Part shown: positions 46,566-56,456 of the stretch, piece by piece | How the letters are laid out: each line of letters begins with the position of its first letter | Numbering within the stretch: position 1 is the stretch's first letter | From: Trichomonas vaginalis G3 | Lineage: Eukaryota; Parabasalia; Trichomonadida; Trichomonadidae | Direction: 5' to 3' | NCBI RefSeq assembly: GCF_026262505.1 | Contig: NC_067206.1 | Location: 13,636,205 to 13,700,204 of the forward strand | DNA length: 64,000 bases | Translations under genes and position numbers: made by a program | Notes under the pieces: model-generated | Told to the model about the DNA's origin: nothing | Seen by the model: the letters and a program-made list of their open reading frames with translations, nothing else | Database searches by the model: none

Positions 46566-48303
46566 ATGTCAAATGAAACAGCGTCTATGAGAGAAATACA
46601 ACACAACCGACAACTCATTATACAAGCTCTAAATAAGAACACAAACAAACTTTTCAAACTATTCTAAGATATCTGAGTCATTGAAAGAAGGAAACTTAAA
46701 ACTGACATTAAACCCAATGACAGATGAGTTTCTATTTCAACAATAAGAACCATACTGTTTGTATAAATCCAACAAAAGGAACTTTAAACGAGAAACCTAT
46801 AAAAGAACTTCTTTTGAAAGCAGATGTTGGCAACAAAGCTGACAAAGAATATGTAGACGATGCAATAGCAAAAGAAGAAGAAAGAGCTAACAAAGCTTAT
46901 GCAACAAAAGAACATACTCATCCTGAACTAGCAGACAAAACATATGTTGACAATAAAATGTCAAGTGAAGTGACAAGAGCTGAAAACGAATATTCTAAAA
47001 AGACTCATACACATTCTATATCTGATATTACAAACTTACAAGAAACCTTAAACAGGAAAAGTGACGTTGGACATACACATACCATTGCAAATATTGCAAA
47101 CTTACAAGAAACCTTAAAAGGAAAAGTGACGTTGGTCATACACATACCATTGCAAATATTGCAAACTTACAAGAAACCTTAAACAGGAAAAGTGACGTTG
47201 GACATACACATACATCTTCTGAAATAACAGACTTAAACGTTAGCCTTGAAAATAAAGCAGATAAAAATATGTCAATGAAATATACCAAAGTTTAGTTGGA
47301 ACAAAAAATATTGAAACTATTGTTGGTGACTTTTCTGTCAATGAAGAAAACAAATATTTTAGATGGCAGTTGGTACAGTCCTTAGAAAATGGTACACGGT
47401 ATAAACTCATTCCGAAAAATAACAATGAAATGTATGTAAGCTATAAAAAGAACGATGGTACACAAGTTAAAGTTCCATTAGACAACAACTGCTACTTAAA
47501 CTTATATGGAGACGAACAAAAGAAATATTTAAGAGTTTTTTGAAATGGCAGATATGACATTGCCTGACCCAGCTCCAGCACCATATTATTATGACTATGG
47601 AGATGACGTCAGAACACCACATGTAGATGAACAAAAGCTAACATTATATTTAGATTATTATAGATATAAAAGATATAAGCAATAGAAAAAACGAGAATAG
47701 TATACTATTATACAGATGAACAGAAATAAATATTATAGTCAAGACTTTACCTACCCTGAAAACATAAGATTATATTATAAAAAATATTCTGACACAAACC
47801 AGAAGAAACCTGAAATAGTTGCACTATATTTTAAGTTCAAAAGAGACAATCCTGTAATGTCTCATATGTTTGATTTAATGAACCCAGTAGGTTCTATTTA
47901 TACATCTATGGAAGCAAGAGGTCCTCAAGTAATGTTTGGTGTTGGTGCATGGGAACAAATAGTCGACAGGTTTTTGTATTGTGCAAACTCTTCAAAGGAA
48001 ACAGGTGGAAGTAAAACGATTTCAGGTGAAAATTTACCTGCACACAGTCACTACATAGATTTAAGTACATCTCAAGCAGGTTGGCATAAGCATAGATATT
48101 GGGATTGGTCAGGAATGACAAAAGGTAAAGGATATGATGTTAAAGACGACGTTAAGTTTGCTATAAATTGTTACTGGAGTGACACTCAGGGAGAAGGAAA
48201 CCATACACATTTCGTTTCAGGATATACACAAACAACGGGACAAAAAAGTAAAGAATATATGCCACCTTACATGACAGTTTACGCATGGTATAGAATTGCT
48301 TAG
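46566..48303 (+). pseudogene. Fibre gene of element C with phage tail-collar tip, broken
   Basis: The N-terminal part matches A. The shaft differs: after KEHTHPELADKTYV come units like KSDVGHTHTIANIANLQETL, a pattern typical of phage tail fibres. The tip (NPVGSIYTSM, FGVGAWEQI, GENLPAHSH, HKHRYWDWSG, terminal MPPYMTVYAWYRIA) is the B type and not the A type. About six breaks. Confidence 0.78.
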
Positions 48304-49256
48304 TCGTCATGTTCCACTTCTTTAGCATATTCGTCAGGAGTTGTGTCTTATATTTGTTAGGAACTGTCTTTGAAAGTATACCACCTTGAACTTTGACAAG
48401 TTTGAAACGAGGTCTGACAATAGTAGTTTTATCTTCTGCTTGCAGTCTGTACATTTTTGCCATGTTTGCCTAAAACTTCATAATATTCTCTTGTATACTT
48501 TCTTCTATTTTTACGAAACGAATGTGAGTACCTGTCGGGTTCCCATTGTTGTCATAGTCAATAGTATTTTCATATGGGTCGCGTTTAGGTATTTCTATTT
48601 TTACTTTGTCACCTTTCTGAAGTTTGAAGCCCGGCATTCTTTCTTGTTTGTCTCTTTTGACTAAATTATTAAATATATAGTCTTTCTCTAAGTCAGGGTT
48701 GTTTTTCATTTCTTCGGGGGAGTGGTTTCCCAAACCTTTTTGTTTACGGTTATTGTAAATATTTAAAACTTGTCTCATCTTTGCCATGGAGAAGTGTCTA
48801 TATTTGTCGTCATATGACATTTCATTTGCTTCACACCTTGTGGTTGGTTTAAGTCTCTTAACATTTTATACATCCGTCAATGACACCAAGAGCAGAATGG
48901 TTTTGGTCGACAATGAAATATTGGTTTACATTTTTTGAACGCAGATAGTTTTTTAATCATCTGATTTGAAAGAACTTTCACAGTCAGATGTCAGTTTTGT
49001 TGGATGGTATTTGTCAACGAATATTGTCAAAGCTGCTAAGATATCAAAATATTTTTGGACTGTAATGGTATGGCTTCACAGTATCTTGTGTTTTGACCAA
49101 CAAATATTAACCAGTATGGTGGTCCATCTGTTCTAACTCTCGGAATGTTTTCCAAGATATCCATAAACCAAGCATTTGGTGTTGAACTAAAGATTTTTAT
49201 CATGAGTGCTTTTTTTGTTGCCTTAGAACATAGGGGTCCTTGTTTGGATTCGTCAT
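48300..49256 (-). pseudogene. Retroviral-type integrase of element C, broken
   Basis: This is the counterpart of 7626-8582 in A, with the same basic C-terminal tail (FKLQKGDKVKIEIPKRDPYE). Several breaks, about five. It is convergent with the fibre gene, overlapping it at the stops. Confidence 0.78.
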
Positions 49257-49273
49257 TTTTTAACCCATAAGAA

Positions 49274-49675
49274 ATGGGTTTATTTGGCGCATTAGCAGGA
49301 GTGCATCTAGATTTTTACCCGCAGTGGGAACAATAGCCAGAGGTGTATTTGAGTTGGAAGGAAGATTTTGAGTACATTAGGTATACTTAAAGAGAAAGCA
49401 CAACCTATTATACAAACTGTACAGAAAGGTTGGGATGTAGCACGAGATGCAACAAATCTTATTCCAAATCCTGAAACAAGAGGAAAAGTTCAAGGATGGA
49501 TGGACAATGTAGGAAGACAAGCAGGAAAACTATTATAACAAAGCAAATGACTACTATAACCAAGCAGGACACTATATGGACCAAGGTGAAAGATTCTTTA
49601 ACAGAGGATATAACCATGCACAACAGTGGGTAAAACAATAACCAACCGCAACCACCTCAAACTTGGGGAATGTAA
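49274..49675 (+). pseudogene. 133 aa amphipathic virion-like gene of element C, broken
   Basis: This is the counterpart of 7208-7609 in A (MGLFGALAG start; Asn/Tyr-rich repeats; Pro/Gln tail). About three breaks. It is divergent from the integrase. Confidence 0.65.
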
Positions 49676-49696
49676 AATTTTTTTACTGAGATTGAA

Positions 49697-49849
49697 ATGA
49701 ACAATACAGCATTGAGACAAATGGGTTCAAGATGGATTTGTCGGCTTCCAGCAGTTACACAACGTGTTTGTCAAGTTCTTCCTATACCTCAGGAAGTTTT
49801 AGACCGACTTAAAAAACCTAAACAACCAGTTGAAAACAAACCAAACTAA
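49697..49849 (+). CDS. Small conserved basic protein, 50 aa
   Basis: It begins MNNTALRQMGSRWICRLP and is the counterpart of 7033-7188 in A. It is preceded by the same TTTTTTACTGAGAT leader as the following gene. The function is unknown. Confidence 0.6.
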   Translation: MNNTALRQMGSRWICRLPAVTQRVCQVLPIPQEVLDRLKKPKQPVENKPN

Positions 49850-49868
49850 AATTTTTTACTGAGATGAA

Positions 49869-50453
49869 ATGACCGAAGAAGTTGAAACGGTAGATTTGAC
49901 ACCACAAACAAAAAGTTCAGAACCATTGTCAAAACCTGTCAAAGAACTTACAGATGAAGAGAAAAATTCAATAATAGAAAGTGCCAGGTCTGGAAATACA
50001 AACCCTAACTACAAAGTCACTTTTCATAAAAATGGAACGGCAAGTATCTCAAAAAAGAAACAGACTCTCACAAATAAAATATTGAAGTCTGAAGGGGCTT
50101 TCGAGACAACAGATGGAAAAGTTTACTTCACTGACCAACAGTTCATTATAGAACATCTCATTGACTTAGAGTCGAAATATTCTAAACTTTACAACAAACA
50201 CAAAAAGTTGAAAGGAAAACAAAAACAAATGGCATATGATATTTATGAAGATGTTGACGACACAACTGTTCCTGCAAGTGAAGTAAAGTCAGCTGAACCG
50301 AAAAGTGACGAAAAACCGATAGAAGAAGAGAAACCAAAAACTGAAGATAAACCAAAACCAAAGTTTAGTTTCCAAACTAAACCAAGTCAACCTTCATTAG
50401 CTGGTATGGGTTGGCGTCAAAGACTTATGGCAGCAGGCAGTTATGTTAAGTAA
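49869..50453 (+). CDS. Maverick conserved hypothetical, 194 aa
   Basis: It is nearly identical to 6429-7013 in A: an acidic start, a helical EHLIDLESKYSKLYNKHKKL segment, a Lys/Pro/Glu linker and a tail with GMGWRQRLM. It stays open in C while many neighbours are broken, which may simply reflect its short length. The function is unknown. Confidence 0.7.
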   Translation: MTEEVETVDLTPQTKSSEPLSKPVKELTDEEKNSIIESARSGNTNPNYKVTFHKNGTASISKKKQTLTNKILKSEGAFETTDGKVYFTDQQFIIEHLIDLESKYSKLYNKHKKLKGKQKQMAYDIYEDVDDTTVPASEVKSAEPKSDEKPIEEEKPKTEDKPKPKFSFQTKPSQPSLAGMGWRQRLMAAGSYVK

Positions 50454-50483
50454 AGAAAAAATATTTTTTTCTCTTTTATAAAA

Positions 50484-52625
50484 ATGCCCCCATATAGAAT
50501 GGATAGAAAATCTGCTAGAATAAAAGCAGAGTTGCAAAGATATGGTTGGAGAGTTTCGAAGAATTTTAAATATAGGAAGGGAAGACCCATAAAAGTCTAT
50601 GACAAATTGTCTGGTCTTCGCTACGAATTAGATTTGGAAACAGCACGTGCAAATTATCCAAACAGACTAGAGAGGTTAGAAGAAGAACGTCTTATGGACA
50701 TGCCTTTCGATGTTAGTGAACCTCAAGTTGAAGGACACGACGGCTTTGCCAGATTCTACTGGAAACATGACGAACAATTGCATCCTTTGAGAAGGAAAAA
50801 AGGAAAGGTGAAGACACACATGCTCCATGGAAAGAACAAGATATGCATATGAAAAGTACCGTGAAGTTAGAGTCAAATTACATCTGGTCGAACCTTTACA
50901 GTAAACTTTGACGAAGGAAAGAACAAAGAAGGCTTCATGGGTGTACTTGCTGCCATACAAGACGGAAATAAGAAAGGACACAATCTCAGATTGACCATAA
51001 CAGATTTGGATGGTCACATTTACTATGCACATGGCAATGTCACAACAGCTGCAATGCTTCTTGACGCTTTCAAGACTACAAAGAGAGAACAAATGGTTGA
51101 CTCCGACTCAGACATTTTGAATGCAATTGAAGGAATTGCAAGTGTCAAGTTCGAATGGTACCAACCTAACCTCAAGCAGTCAGACAACATGCTGGATACT
51201 TCCCCTTCAGAAATAAGTCTGACATTGACTTGACAAGGTATGGAATTTACAATTCAATTGAAACAATTGTCAATGAACCTTGTATTCTTACATGTCTCAG
51301 GAACTCTGGTCTTGTTACAGATGAGAAAATGAAGTATCTTGAGTCATGTGTGAAGACAAGGTACATTCTCAGAGGTCAATTGGCAAAAATTGCACCGTTG
51401 GCAAATGTCAATATCCGAGTCAACATACCTACAACTAAAGGTTCTTCACATGACGACTATGTTGTTGACAAAGACTTACCATGGTTGAAGATTGTAATTG
51501 TCCACAACCACTTCATGTTGAATGAAAGTCTTACAAACCCATTGTTCGGAAAAAGGCAAGTGCAACATTGTCAGAGCTGTAAACATTCTTTTCGAGAAAG
51601 GTTTGTTGGAACCAATTCCAGATGACAAGCTGACAGAAACTTTTGTACAAAAGACGAAACAAACTTTTCACTGTTAGCAAGACCAAAAGTTGTTCCAGAC
51701 AAAGTTCTAGTACAAAAGAATTACACAATTCCACAAGGAGTTGGATTGTTCGGATACCAACCTGAACCAGAAGAACTTCCAATGAGGTTGCAAGAACTTC
51801 AAGATGCTATAAACAAACTTCCATTGAGACATCCAATTGACGTCAATTGTATTGGAGAGCATCTGAGTTAGGTCAGAAGGTTTTATATGAAACAGGTTGC
51901 TTCGACGATGTTTATGAGATAACAGGAGAAGTTTCTCAGAAGATAAGAGACTCACTTGAATTTCCACAAACTGGACCAATTGGTTGCGACAAGTTCGACT
52001 CAGATGAAAAAATATACTATGTCGACCTTAACGCTGCATACATGAGGTTTTTCCAATATATTCCGACTGGAATTCCAAACGAAGATGGTGAGTTCCCGGG
52101 AAGGAACTATACAGTTGGAAAAGTCATACAACAACTGTATGATATTAGGAAAGCTTCAAACCCCAAACTTGCAATGACACTCAAATTGCTTATGAATTCG
52201 ACATGGGATATTCATTAAGAAACTCAAGAGATGAAGAGTAAACATTATGAGAAGGTCGACAACTTTGTTGAAAGGTTTTCTCCTTTTGTTTTGAAGTACG
52301 AATTCACTCAAGGTCAAAGTGGCTTAGTAACCACATTAAAACCTATTGTCGAACATTGTCTTACCCTCAGTTCGCAAAGGCAGTCCTTGACAACTACAAC
52401 AAATTCTTCTCCGAAGTCAAATCCAAAGTGAAGGTTTACTATGAGAACATTGACGCACTCATGACGAACGAAGAAGGATACAACAAACTCATTGAAATGG
52501 GAATGGTCGGTGAAAAGATGGGTTTTTAAGCTAGATAGGTATTTTCAGAAGTTCATGTCCTCTCCAAGCGTAAGTACTGGGGTGTTAAAGAAGATGGTGA
52601 AATAGTTAAACATTGCATGAAATAA
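50484..52625 (+). pseudogene. Family-B DNA polymerase of element C, broken
   Basis: This is the counterpart of 4242-6395 in A, with motif A (VDLNAAYMRF) and the motif C region (YYENIDALMTNEEGY) recognisable. Heavily broken, with about ten breaks. Confidence 0.82.
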
Positions 52626-52632
52626 AAAATTT

Positions 52633-52902
52633 TTATTCGAATTTGAATTTAAATGTGGGAATTCTTGGGAACGGGAAAGGCTTATTTACTTGAGGAACAG
52701 GTAAAGGTGGTGGAGGTGGTGGCAACCAGTCCATTTTATATTCCTTCCTAGCTAATTTCCGTTTAATTTCATGGTCGCCCTCGGAGTCTTTGAATCGGAC
52801 AGGTCGAGTTACACCATTCTTGGTCTCAAACTCATATATAACCTGTTTGTCTGTATTTTCGTCGACTATGGCACGAGACACGAACATTGACCAAACGGAC
52901 AA
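52633..52902 (-). CDS. Hypothetical Pro-rich protein, 89 aa
   Basis: It has a mixed-charge first half and a Pro-rich second half (WLPPPPPPLPVPQVNKPFPF). It begins the gene block of C that has no counterpart in the visible part of A. No family is recognised. The upstream region is shared with the divergent frame at 52906. Confidence 0.45.
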   Translation of the reverse strand: MSVWSMFVSRAIVDENTDKQVIYEFETKNGVTRPVRFKDSEGDHEIKRKLARKEYKMDWLPPPPPPLPVPQVNKPFPFPRIPTFKFKFE

Positions 52903-52905
52903 AAA

Positions 52906-53163
52906 GTGTCATTTCGGATGGTCAAGCAGCCAATCGCATTCGAGCACTTCGAAGAAGCCTTATGTTCCAAGGGAGAGGGTGTCTGGTGCAAGGCAGAGGT
53001 CATGAAACTCTACGAGCAGTACATCCTCAATGCCTGGGAGGACAAATCGTCCTTGGATTGGCAATTCTACCAACTCCTCTGGGACGACCTCCTACGCAAC
53101 TGGGATAACGAAAGAGCCCAATTCAAAGGTCGGGAACTAATTTTACAAATTACCTTAATTTAA
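52906..53163 (+). CDS. Hypothetical protein, 85 aa
   Basis: The composition looks natural (FEHFEEALCSKGEGVWCKAE; YILNAWEDKSSLDWQFYQLL), with many Trp, Glu and Leu. This supports it over other frames at the locus. No family is recognised. The base composition is clearly richer in G+C than in the polymerase region. An inner ATG at 52,918 is an alternative start. Confidence 0.45.
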   Translation: MSFRMVKQPIAFEHFEEALCSKGEGVWCKAEVMKLYEQYILNAWEDKSSLDWQFYQLLWDDLLRNWDNERAQFKGRELILQITLI

Positions 53164-53228
53164 CCTACTTATCTAAATAACACCTAAATTTACTCGGGGT
53201 TTCCCCCTAAAATAAAATTTTTTTACTC

Positions 53229-53918
53229 TTAGAACCACTCGAGGTTCTCCTTACGGTTGTTGAGCTTGTCACCGTCAATGTGTCTGACCCTCGTCTTCTT
53301 GTCTGGATTTGGAACCCATTGCATACCGACAAGCCTTCCCATGGAAATTGAACCGTAATTCCGAAGGTTAAGGTTCAAGTGTCCCAAGTTGTTGAGGACT
53401 GGGGTAAGAACCTTGCCTGTCCCCTTGTTGCGGATTTTGTATGGGTAGGGTTGGGAAATTTCGTAAGCGTCATCGACAACAAGGGTTGCCCAAACTTCCT
53501 TTTCTTCGTGTTTCTCTTCTTCCTCTTCTTCCTCTTCTTCCTCTTCTTTGATAATACCTTCGGCAATTTGGTACTCACGAAGTACGGTGTTGCATGTTCT
53601 GTCCTTTCAGAGTACCTTCCAGATGGTGTCTATCTCTTCGAAGAAACGGTAGATGAGTCTGGCAAGGTTTTGGTTCTCTATGTTGTATTGGCGCAAGGTT
53701 TCCGCGAAATCGTTCAGGACTTTCTTATTGGAAGCTTGGTTCGTGAGGACTTCGACTTTGAGATTGGTTATCTCTTCCATAAGACTACTTTGGAGAGTCT
53801 TAATGGTGTTTGACAGATGAGCGTTCAATTGGGCAATTTGAATTTGAACTGGGCGCTTGTCTGGCAACCTTGAAAGGACATCTGCCATTGAGTTTGGCTT
53901 CGGTGCTTGTTCGGACAT
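53229..53918 (-). pseudogene. HNH homing-endonuclease-like gene, broken
   Basis: The N-terminal part is helical (coiled segment QIAQLNAHLSNTIKTLQSSL). A long Glu run sits in the middle. The C-terminal part carries the HNH signature VRHIDGDKLNNRKENLEW after GRLVGMQWVPNPDKKT, as in phage and intron HNH endonucleases with NUMOD4-like fronts. About one break. It may be a selfish nuclease carried by the element. Confidence 0.65.
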
Positions 53919-53950
53919 CGAAAAAATGAAGTGGTTTGAGAATGACGGTT

Positions 53951-54535
53951 TTACTTCAAAAAGCTTGTTATGACGGTTAAGTCATACAACAAGTTTAAAA
54001 TAATATCTTGTTCTTCTTCTGAACGTTTGTTGTCTCTTCCGATAAAAGTTTCGAACATGAGAACCAAAAAACGTTTTTTGAGATTGCGGAAGAGTTCAGG
54101 CAAACGTTCATATTCTGGATATGTTGGGAGCAGTTCGAAACATCTGAGCTGACTTTCGGACAAAATTGGGACAATGTCAACAAATTCATCTTTGGTCGGA
54201 CTGCTTGAAGGTAAGTCCCTTACATGTAAGTAGCTCTGGTAAAGTCTTCTCATTTCTGCTAACTTTTGGAGTATAGCTTCGTAGTTTAGAAGTTTTAATT
54301 TTAATTGTCTTATTCCACTCTTGACATCTAAACGGTAACTATCCATGAGGTCAAGAGTAGCTTTGGTAGCTTTAAGTGGAGCTATCTGTTCCTTGACTTC
54401 TGCAATTTTGGTTGCAATAGTGATTTGAGCTCCTTCAAGTTCGCCGTCTATGTCGTTCTCAACACCTTCAACCATAGCTTGAAACTCTTCATCGGTCCAT
54501 TGAGTTTGGTGTGGGACGAATTTAACTTGCTTCAT
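53951..54535 (-). CDS. Hypothetical coiled-coil protein, 194 aa
   Basis: The frame is helical and charged throughout (TIATKIAEVKEQIAPLKATK; LKLKLLNYEAILQKLAEMRR). It ends with FETFIGRDNKRSEEEQDIIL. No family is recognised. It is C-specific within the window. The start is supported by a nearby A/T-rich leader. Confidence 0.5.
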   Translation of the reverse strand: MKQVKFVPHQTQWTDEEFQAMVEGVENDIDGELEGAQITIATKIAEVKEQIAPLKATKATLDLMDSYRLDVKSGIRQLKLKLLNYEAILQKLAEMRRLYQSYLHVRDLPSSSPTKDEFVDIVPILSESQLRCFELLPTYPEYERLPELFRNLKKRFLVLMFETFIGRDNKRSEEEQDIILNLLYDLTVITSFLK

Positions 54536-54659
54536 TCAAAAAATGAAAAAAAATGTTTTTACTCAAAGCGTGCCATGTATATGGCTATAAGAAACTTACC
54601 AGAAGGCTTCTTCTTCACATGCGTAAAAACATAAAAAAAGTGAAGTTAAAATGAGATGT

Positions 54660-55046
54660 TTATTGAACTGGCTGAAGAACTGGCTGAATGTCGCCTTCAC
54701 AGGTTATGTAGAACGGCTGACCCGAGAAGTGAAGGAGAGACTGAATTGCCAATTTCATATGGGGTAGGGGGTTCTCCTTGTTTGGTATTTTTATCCAAGG
54801 ACGTTTGTTTAGGAACTTAACAAGAGCTTCTCTTTTGGCGTCCTTTATGCCATCGTAGGCTGTCCCGTCTGGTATTTGAATTGGAATTCCAGTCGAAGTC
54901 TCGAGCTGAAGTGTAGACCTTCCAGAAATACTGGTGAACTTGACCTTGGGCTTCATTACCTTGCGCAAGTAGTCTTTTACGCAGTCGTTAAGTTCAATGA
55001 GGTAAATTGCCTCGTCAAATCCTTCTGGCATTCCGAGTCCTTCCAT
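54660..55046 (-). CDS. Hypothetical protein, 128 aa
   Basis: It begins MEGLGMPEGFDEAIYLIELN and has a compact, natural-looking composition. I chose this ATG and not an upstream one because the sequence beyond 55,046 is an array of short palindromes with biased codons. It is divergent from the Pro-rich gene at 55250. No family is recognised. The region 54,536-54,659 shows no gene. Confidence 0.5.
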   Translation of the reverse strand: MEGLGMPEGFDEAIYLIELNDCVKDYLRKVMKPKVKFTSISGRSTLQLETSTGIPIQIPDGTAYDGIKDAKREALVKFLNKRPWIKIPNKENPLPHMKLAIQSLLHFSGQPFYITCEGDIQPVLQPVQ

Positions 55047-55249
55047 CCGACAGGAAAATATTTTCCGGACAAAGGGAAAAATTTTTCCCGACGACAGGAA
55101 GAACTCTTCCAGTTGTCCGTCCGTAAACCATTCAAATTTTCGAAAATTGAGAACTTTTTGGTCGAACTTCAGAAAAAGTTTTTCCTTCCGACAGAAAAAG
55201 TTCTTCCTTCCGACAGGAAAAATTTTTCCTTCCGACAGGACACAAACGG
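55047..55249. repeat. Cluster of short GGAAAAATTTTTCC-type palindromes
   Basis: Palindromes such as GGAAAATATTTTCC, GGGAAAAATTTTTCCC and GGAAAAATTTTTCC are linked by CCGACAGG spacers, with a repeat length of about 20-25 bp at the right end. The cluster lies between two divergent genes, so it may hold promoter or operator sites. That role is inference. Confidence 0.7.
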
Positions 55250-55840
55250 ATGACTGACGTTCCTCTTCCTGAATGCCTTCCAAAGCCAGAAGTACCGAAA
55301 GCTGCAGAACCTAAAGCACCAGCCCCTGCACCTCAGTTCCAGCAAGTACCTCCACCAAATTACTACCAATTTCCACCTCAAGGTTACTACCCACCACAAG
55401 GCTTCCCGAACTACCCTCCTCCTCAGCCTATGCCTTACTTCCCCAACCCTTGGTTGTTCCAGCAAGCTCCACCCCAGCAATTCCAATCTCAATCCAAATC
55501 GAAGAGAGACCAAGAGTTCGAAGAAGGTCTGAACCGCTTACGCAAAGATTATGCCACAGCCCCTATGGAAGACGACAGGCTTTCAGTCTCTTCCCTCCAA
55601 TCGACCGATTCGACTCGTACCACAGATTCGGTCAAAGACAGAGACGACTACCTCAAGCAGTCTGAGAGACTCTTCATCCTACAACCATTTACAGTTGGAG
55701 CTCTCAAGAACATGCGCAATTACGAAGGTCAGACACCAGCTGGAGACCGCAAAACAGACGTACTCGCAAGAGCCGTCCAGCTCGTCAAGACAAAGACTGA
55801 GATAATCGACTTCATTCTTGCAGCTTGCCCATACAAGTAA
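55250..55840 (+). CDS. Hypothetical Pro/Gln/Tyr-rich protein, 196 aa
   Basis: The N-terminal half is low complexity (PPPNYYQFPPQGYYPPQGFP). The C-terminal half is folded-looking, with a charged helix (EFEEGLNRLRKDY) and a final GDRKTDVLARAVQLVKTKTE. No family is recognised. It is C-specific in this window. The G+C-rich bias continues here. Confidence 0.5.
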   Translation: MTDVPLPECLPKPEVPKAAEPKAPAPAPQFQQVPPPNYYQFPPQGYYPPQGFPNYPPPQPMPYFPNPWLFQQAPPQQFQSQSKSKRDQEFEEGLNRLRKDYATAPMEDDRLSVSSLQSTDSTRTTDSVKDRDDYLKQSERLFILQPFTVGALKNMRNYEGQTPAGDRKTDVLARAVQLVKTKTEIIDFILAACPYK

Positions 55841-55868
55841 AAAAATAAACAATTACGAGTTAAACTTT

Positions 55869-56081
55869 TTATTCTTTCTTTTCTGAGTTGTTTAGAGCTG
55901 GTTTCTCTTGTAGGAACCTTTCGTACTCTTCCATGGTCATGTAATTGCGAATTTGGTACGCAATTCCAGGTTCGTTGTTTTTGAACCTTACGTATGTAAC
56001 GCTTCCATCCTCCTCAGGGAAGTAAGCTGCTAACATCTGACCAAGTTTTCTCGGTGACTCGGAGCTCATTAAAAATGTCAC
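55869..56081 (-). CDS. Small hypothetical protein, 70 aa
   Basis: A compact frame reads LGQMLAAYFPEEDGSVTYVR and NYMTMEEYERFLQEK. It has no known family. The first residues could be leader, since a second ATG follows at MSSESPRKL. It lies in tandem with the next small gene. Confidence 0.45.
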   Translation of the reverse strand: MTFLMSSESPRKLGQMLAAYFPEEDGSVTYVRFKNNEPGIAYQIRNYMTMEEYERFLQEKPALNNSEKKE

Positions 56082-56105
56082 TTTTTAAACGTTAAGTTTT
56101 TAGTC

Positions 56106-56294
56106 TTATTTTACCCTTTGTTTGTCAAGGTAGTATTGGAGTGCAATTTCTCCAAATTCTCTGTGTCGGAGTTCTTCAGCATTTTCCAAGCTGTACCTGG
56201 AGAACTCAAAGAAGTTGTCAAGAACATACTGCCATGCTGCTCTTCTGAGTTCGTCGGTATTTTGGAAGTGTTGCACCTTCGAGTCTTCTGACAT
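56106..56294 (-). CDS. Small hypothetical protein, 62 aa
   Basis: It begins MSEDSKVQHFQNTDELRRAA and is helical and charged (RYSLENAEELRHREFGEIAL). I chose the inner ATG because the upstream codons are A/T-rich leader. No family is recognised. Confidence 0.45.
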   Translation of the reverse strand: MSEDSKVQHFQNTDELRRAAWQYVLDNFFEFSRYSLENAEELRHREFGEIALQYYLDKQRVK

Positions 56295-56330
56295 GAAAAA
56301 AATGACCAAATTTCATTATATAACTGTTAT

Positions 56331-56370
56331 TTTTTTACGAAGAGAACTTTTGCACTTCGTAAAAAAAATC
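56331..56370. repeat. Palindrome TTACGAAG...CTTCGTAA upstream of KilA-N
   Basis: A near-perfect inverted repeat (TTACGAAGAGAACTTTTGCACTTCGTAA) is related to the ACGAAGTGCAAAAGTTCTCTT blocks of the left repeats of A (80-140 and 415-520). It lies about 90 bp before the KilA-N gene, so it could be an operator or a stray repeat. Confidence 0.5.
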
Positions 56371-56456
56371 CCTGAAATCATATCTTTTATACAAAATAAA
56401 AAAATAACGCTAGTTTTTTTATAAAATATTTTTTTATCCGGAATATAAAGACAGAT

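Noticed and set aside
55047-55283. N-terminal extension of the 128 aa gene
   Set aside because: The extra residues come from the palindrome cluster and have repeat-driven composition, so the inner ATG at 55,046 is preferred.
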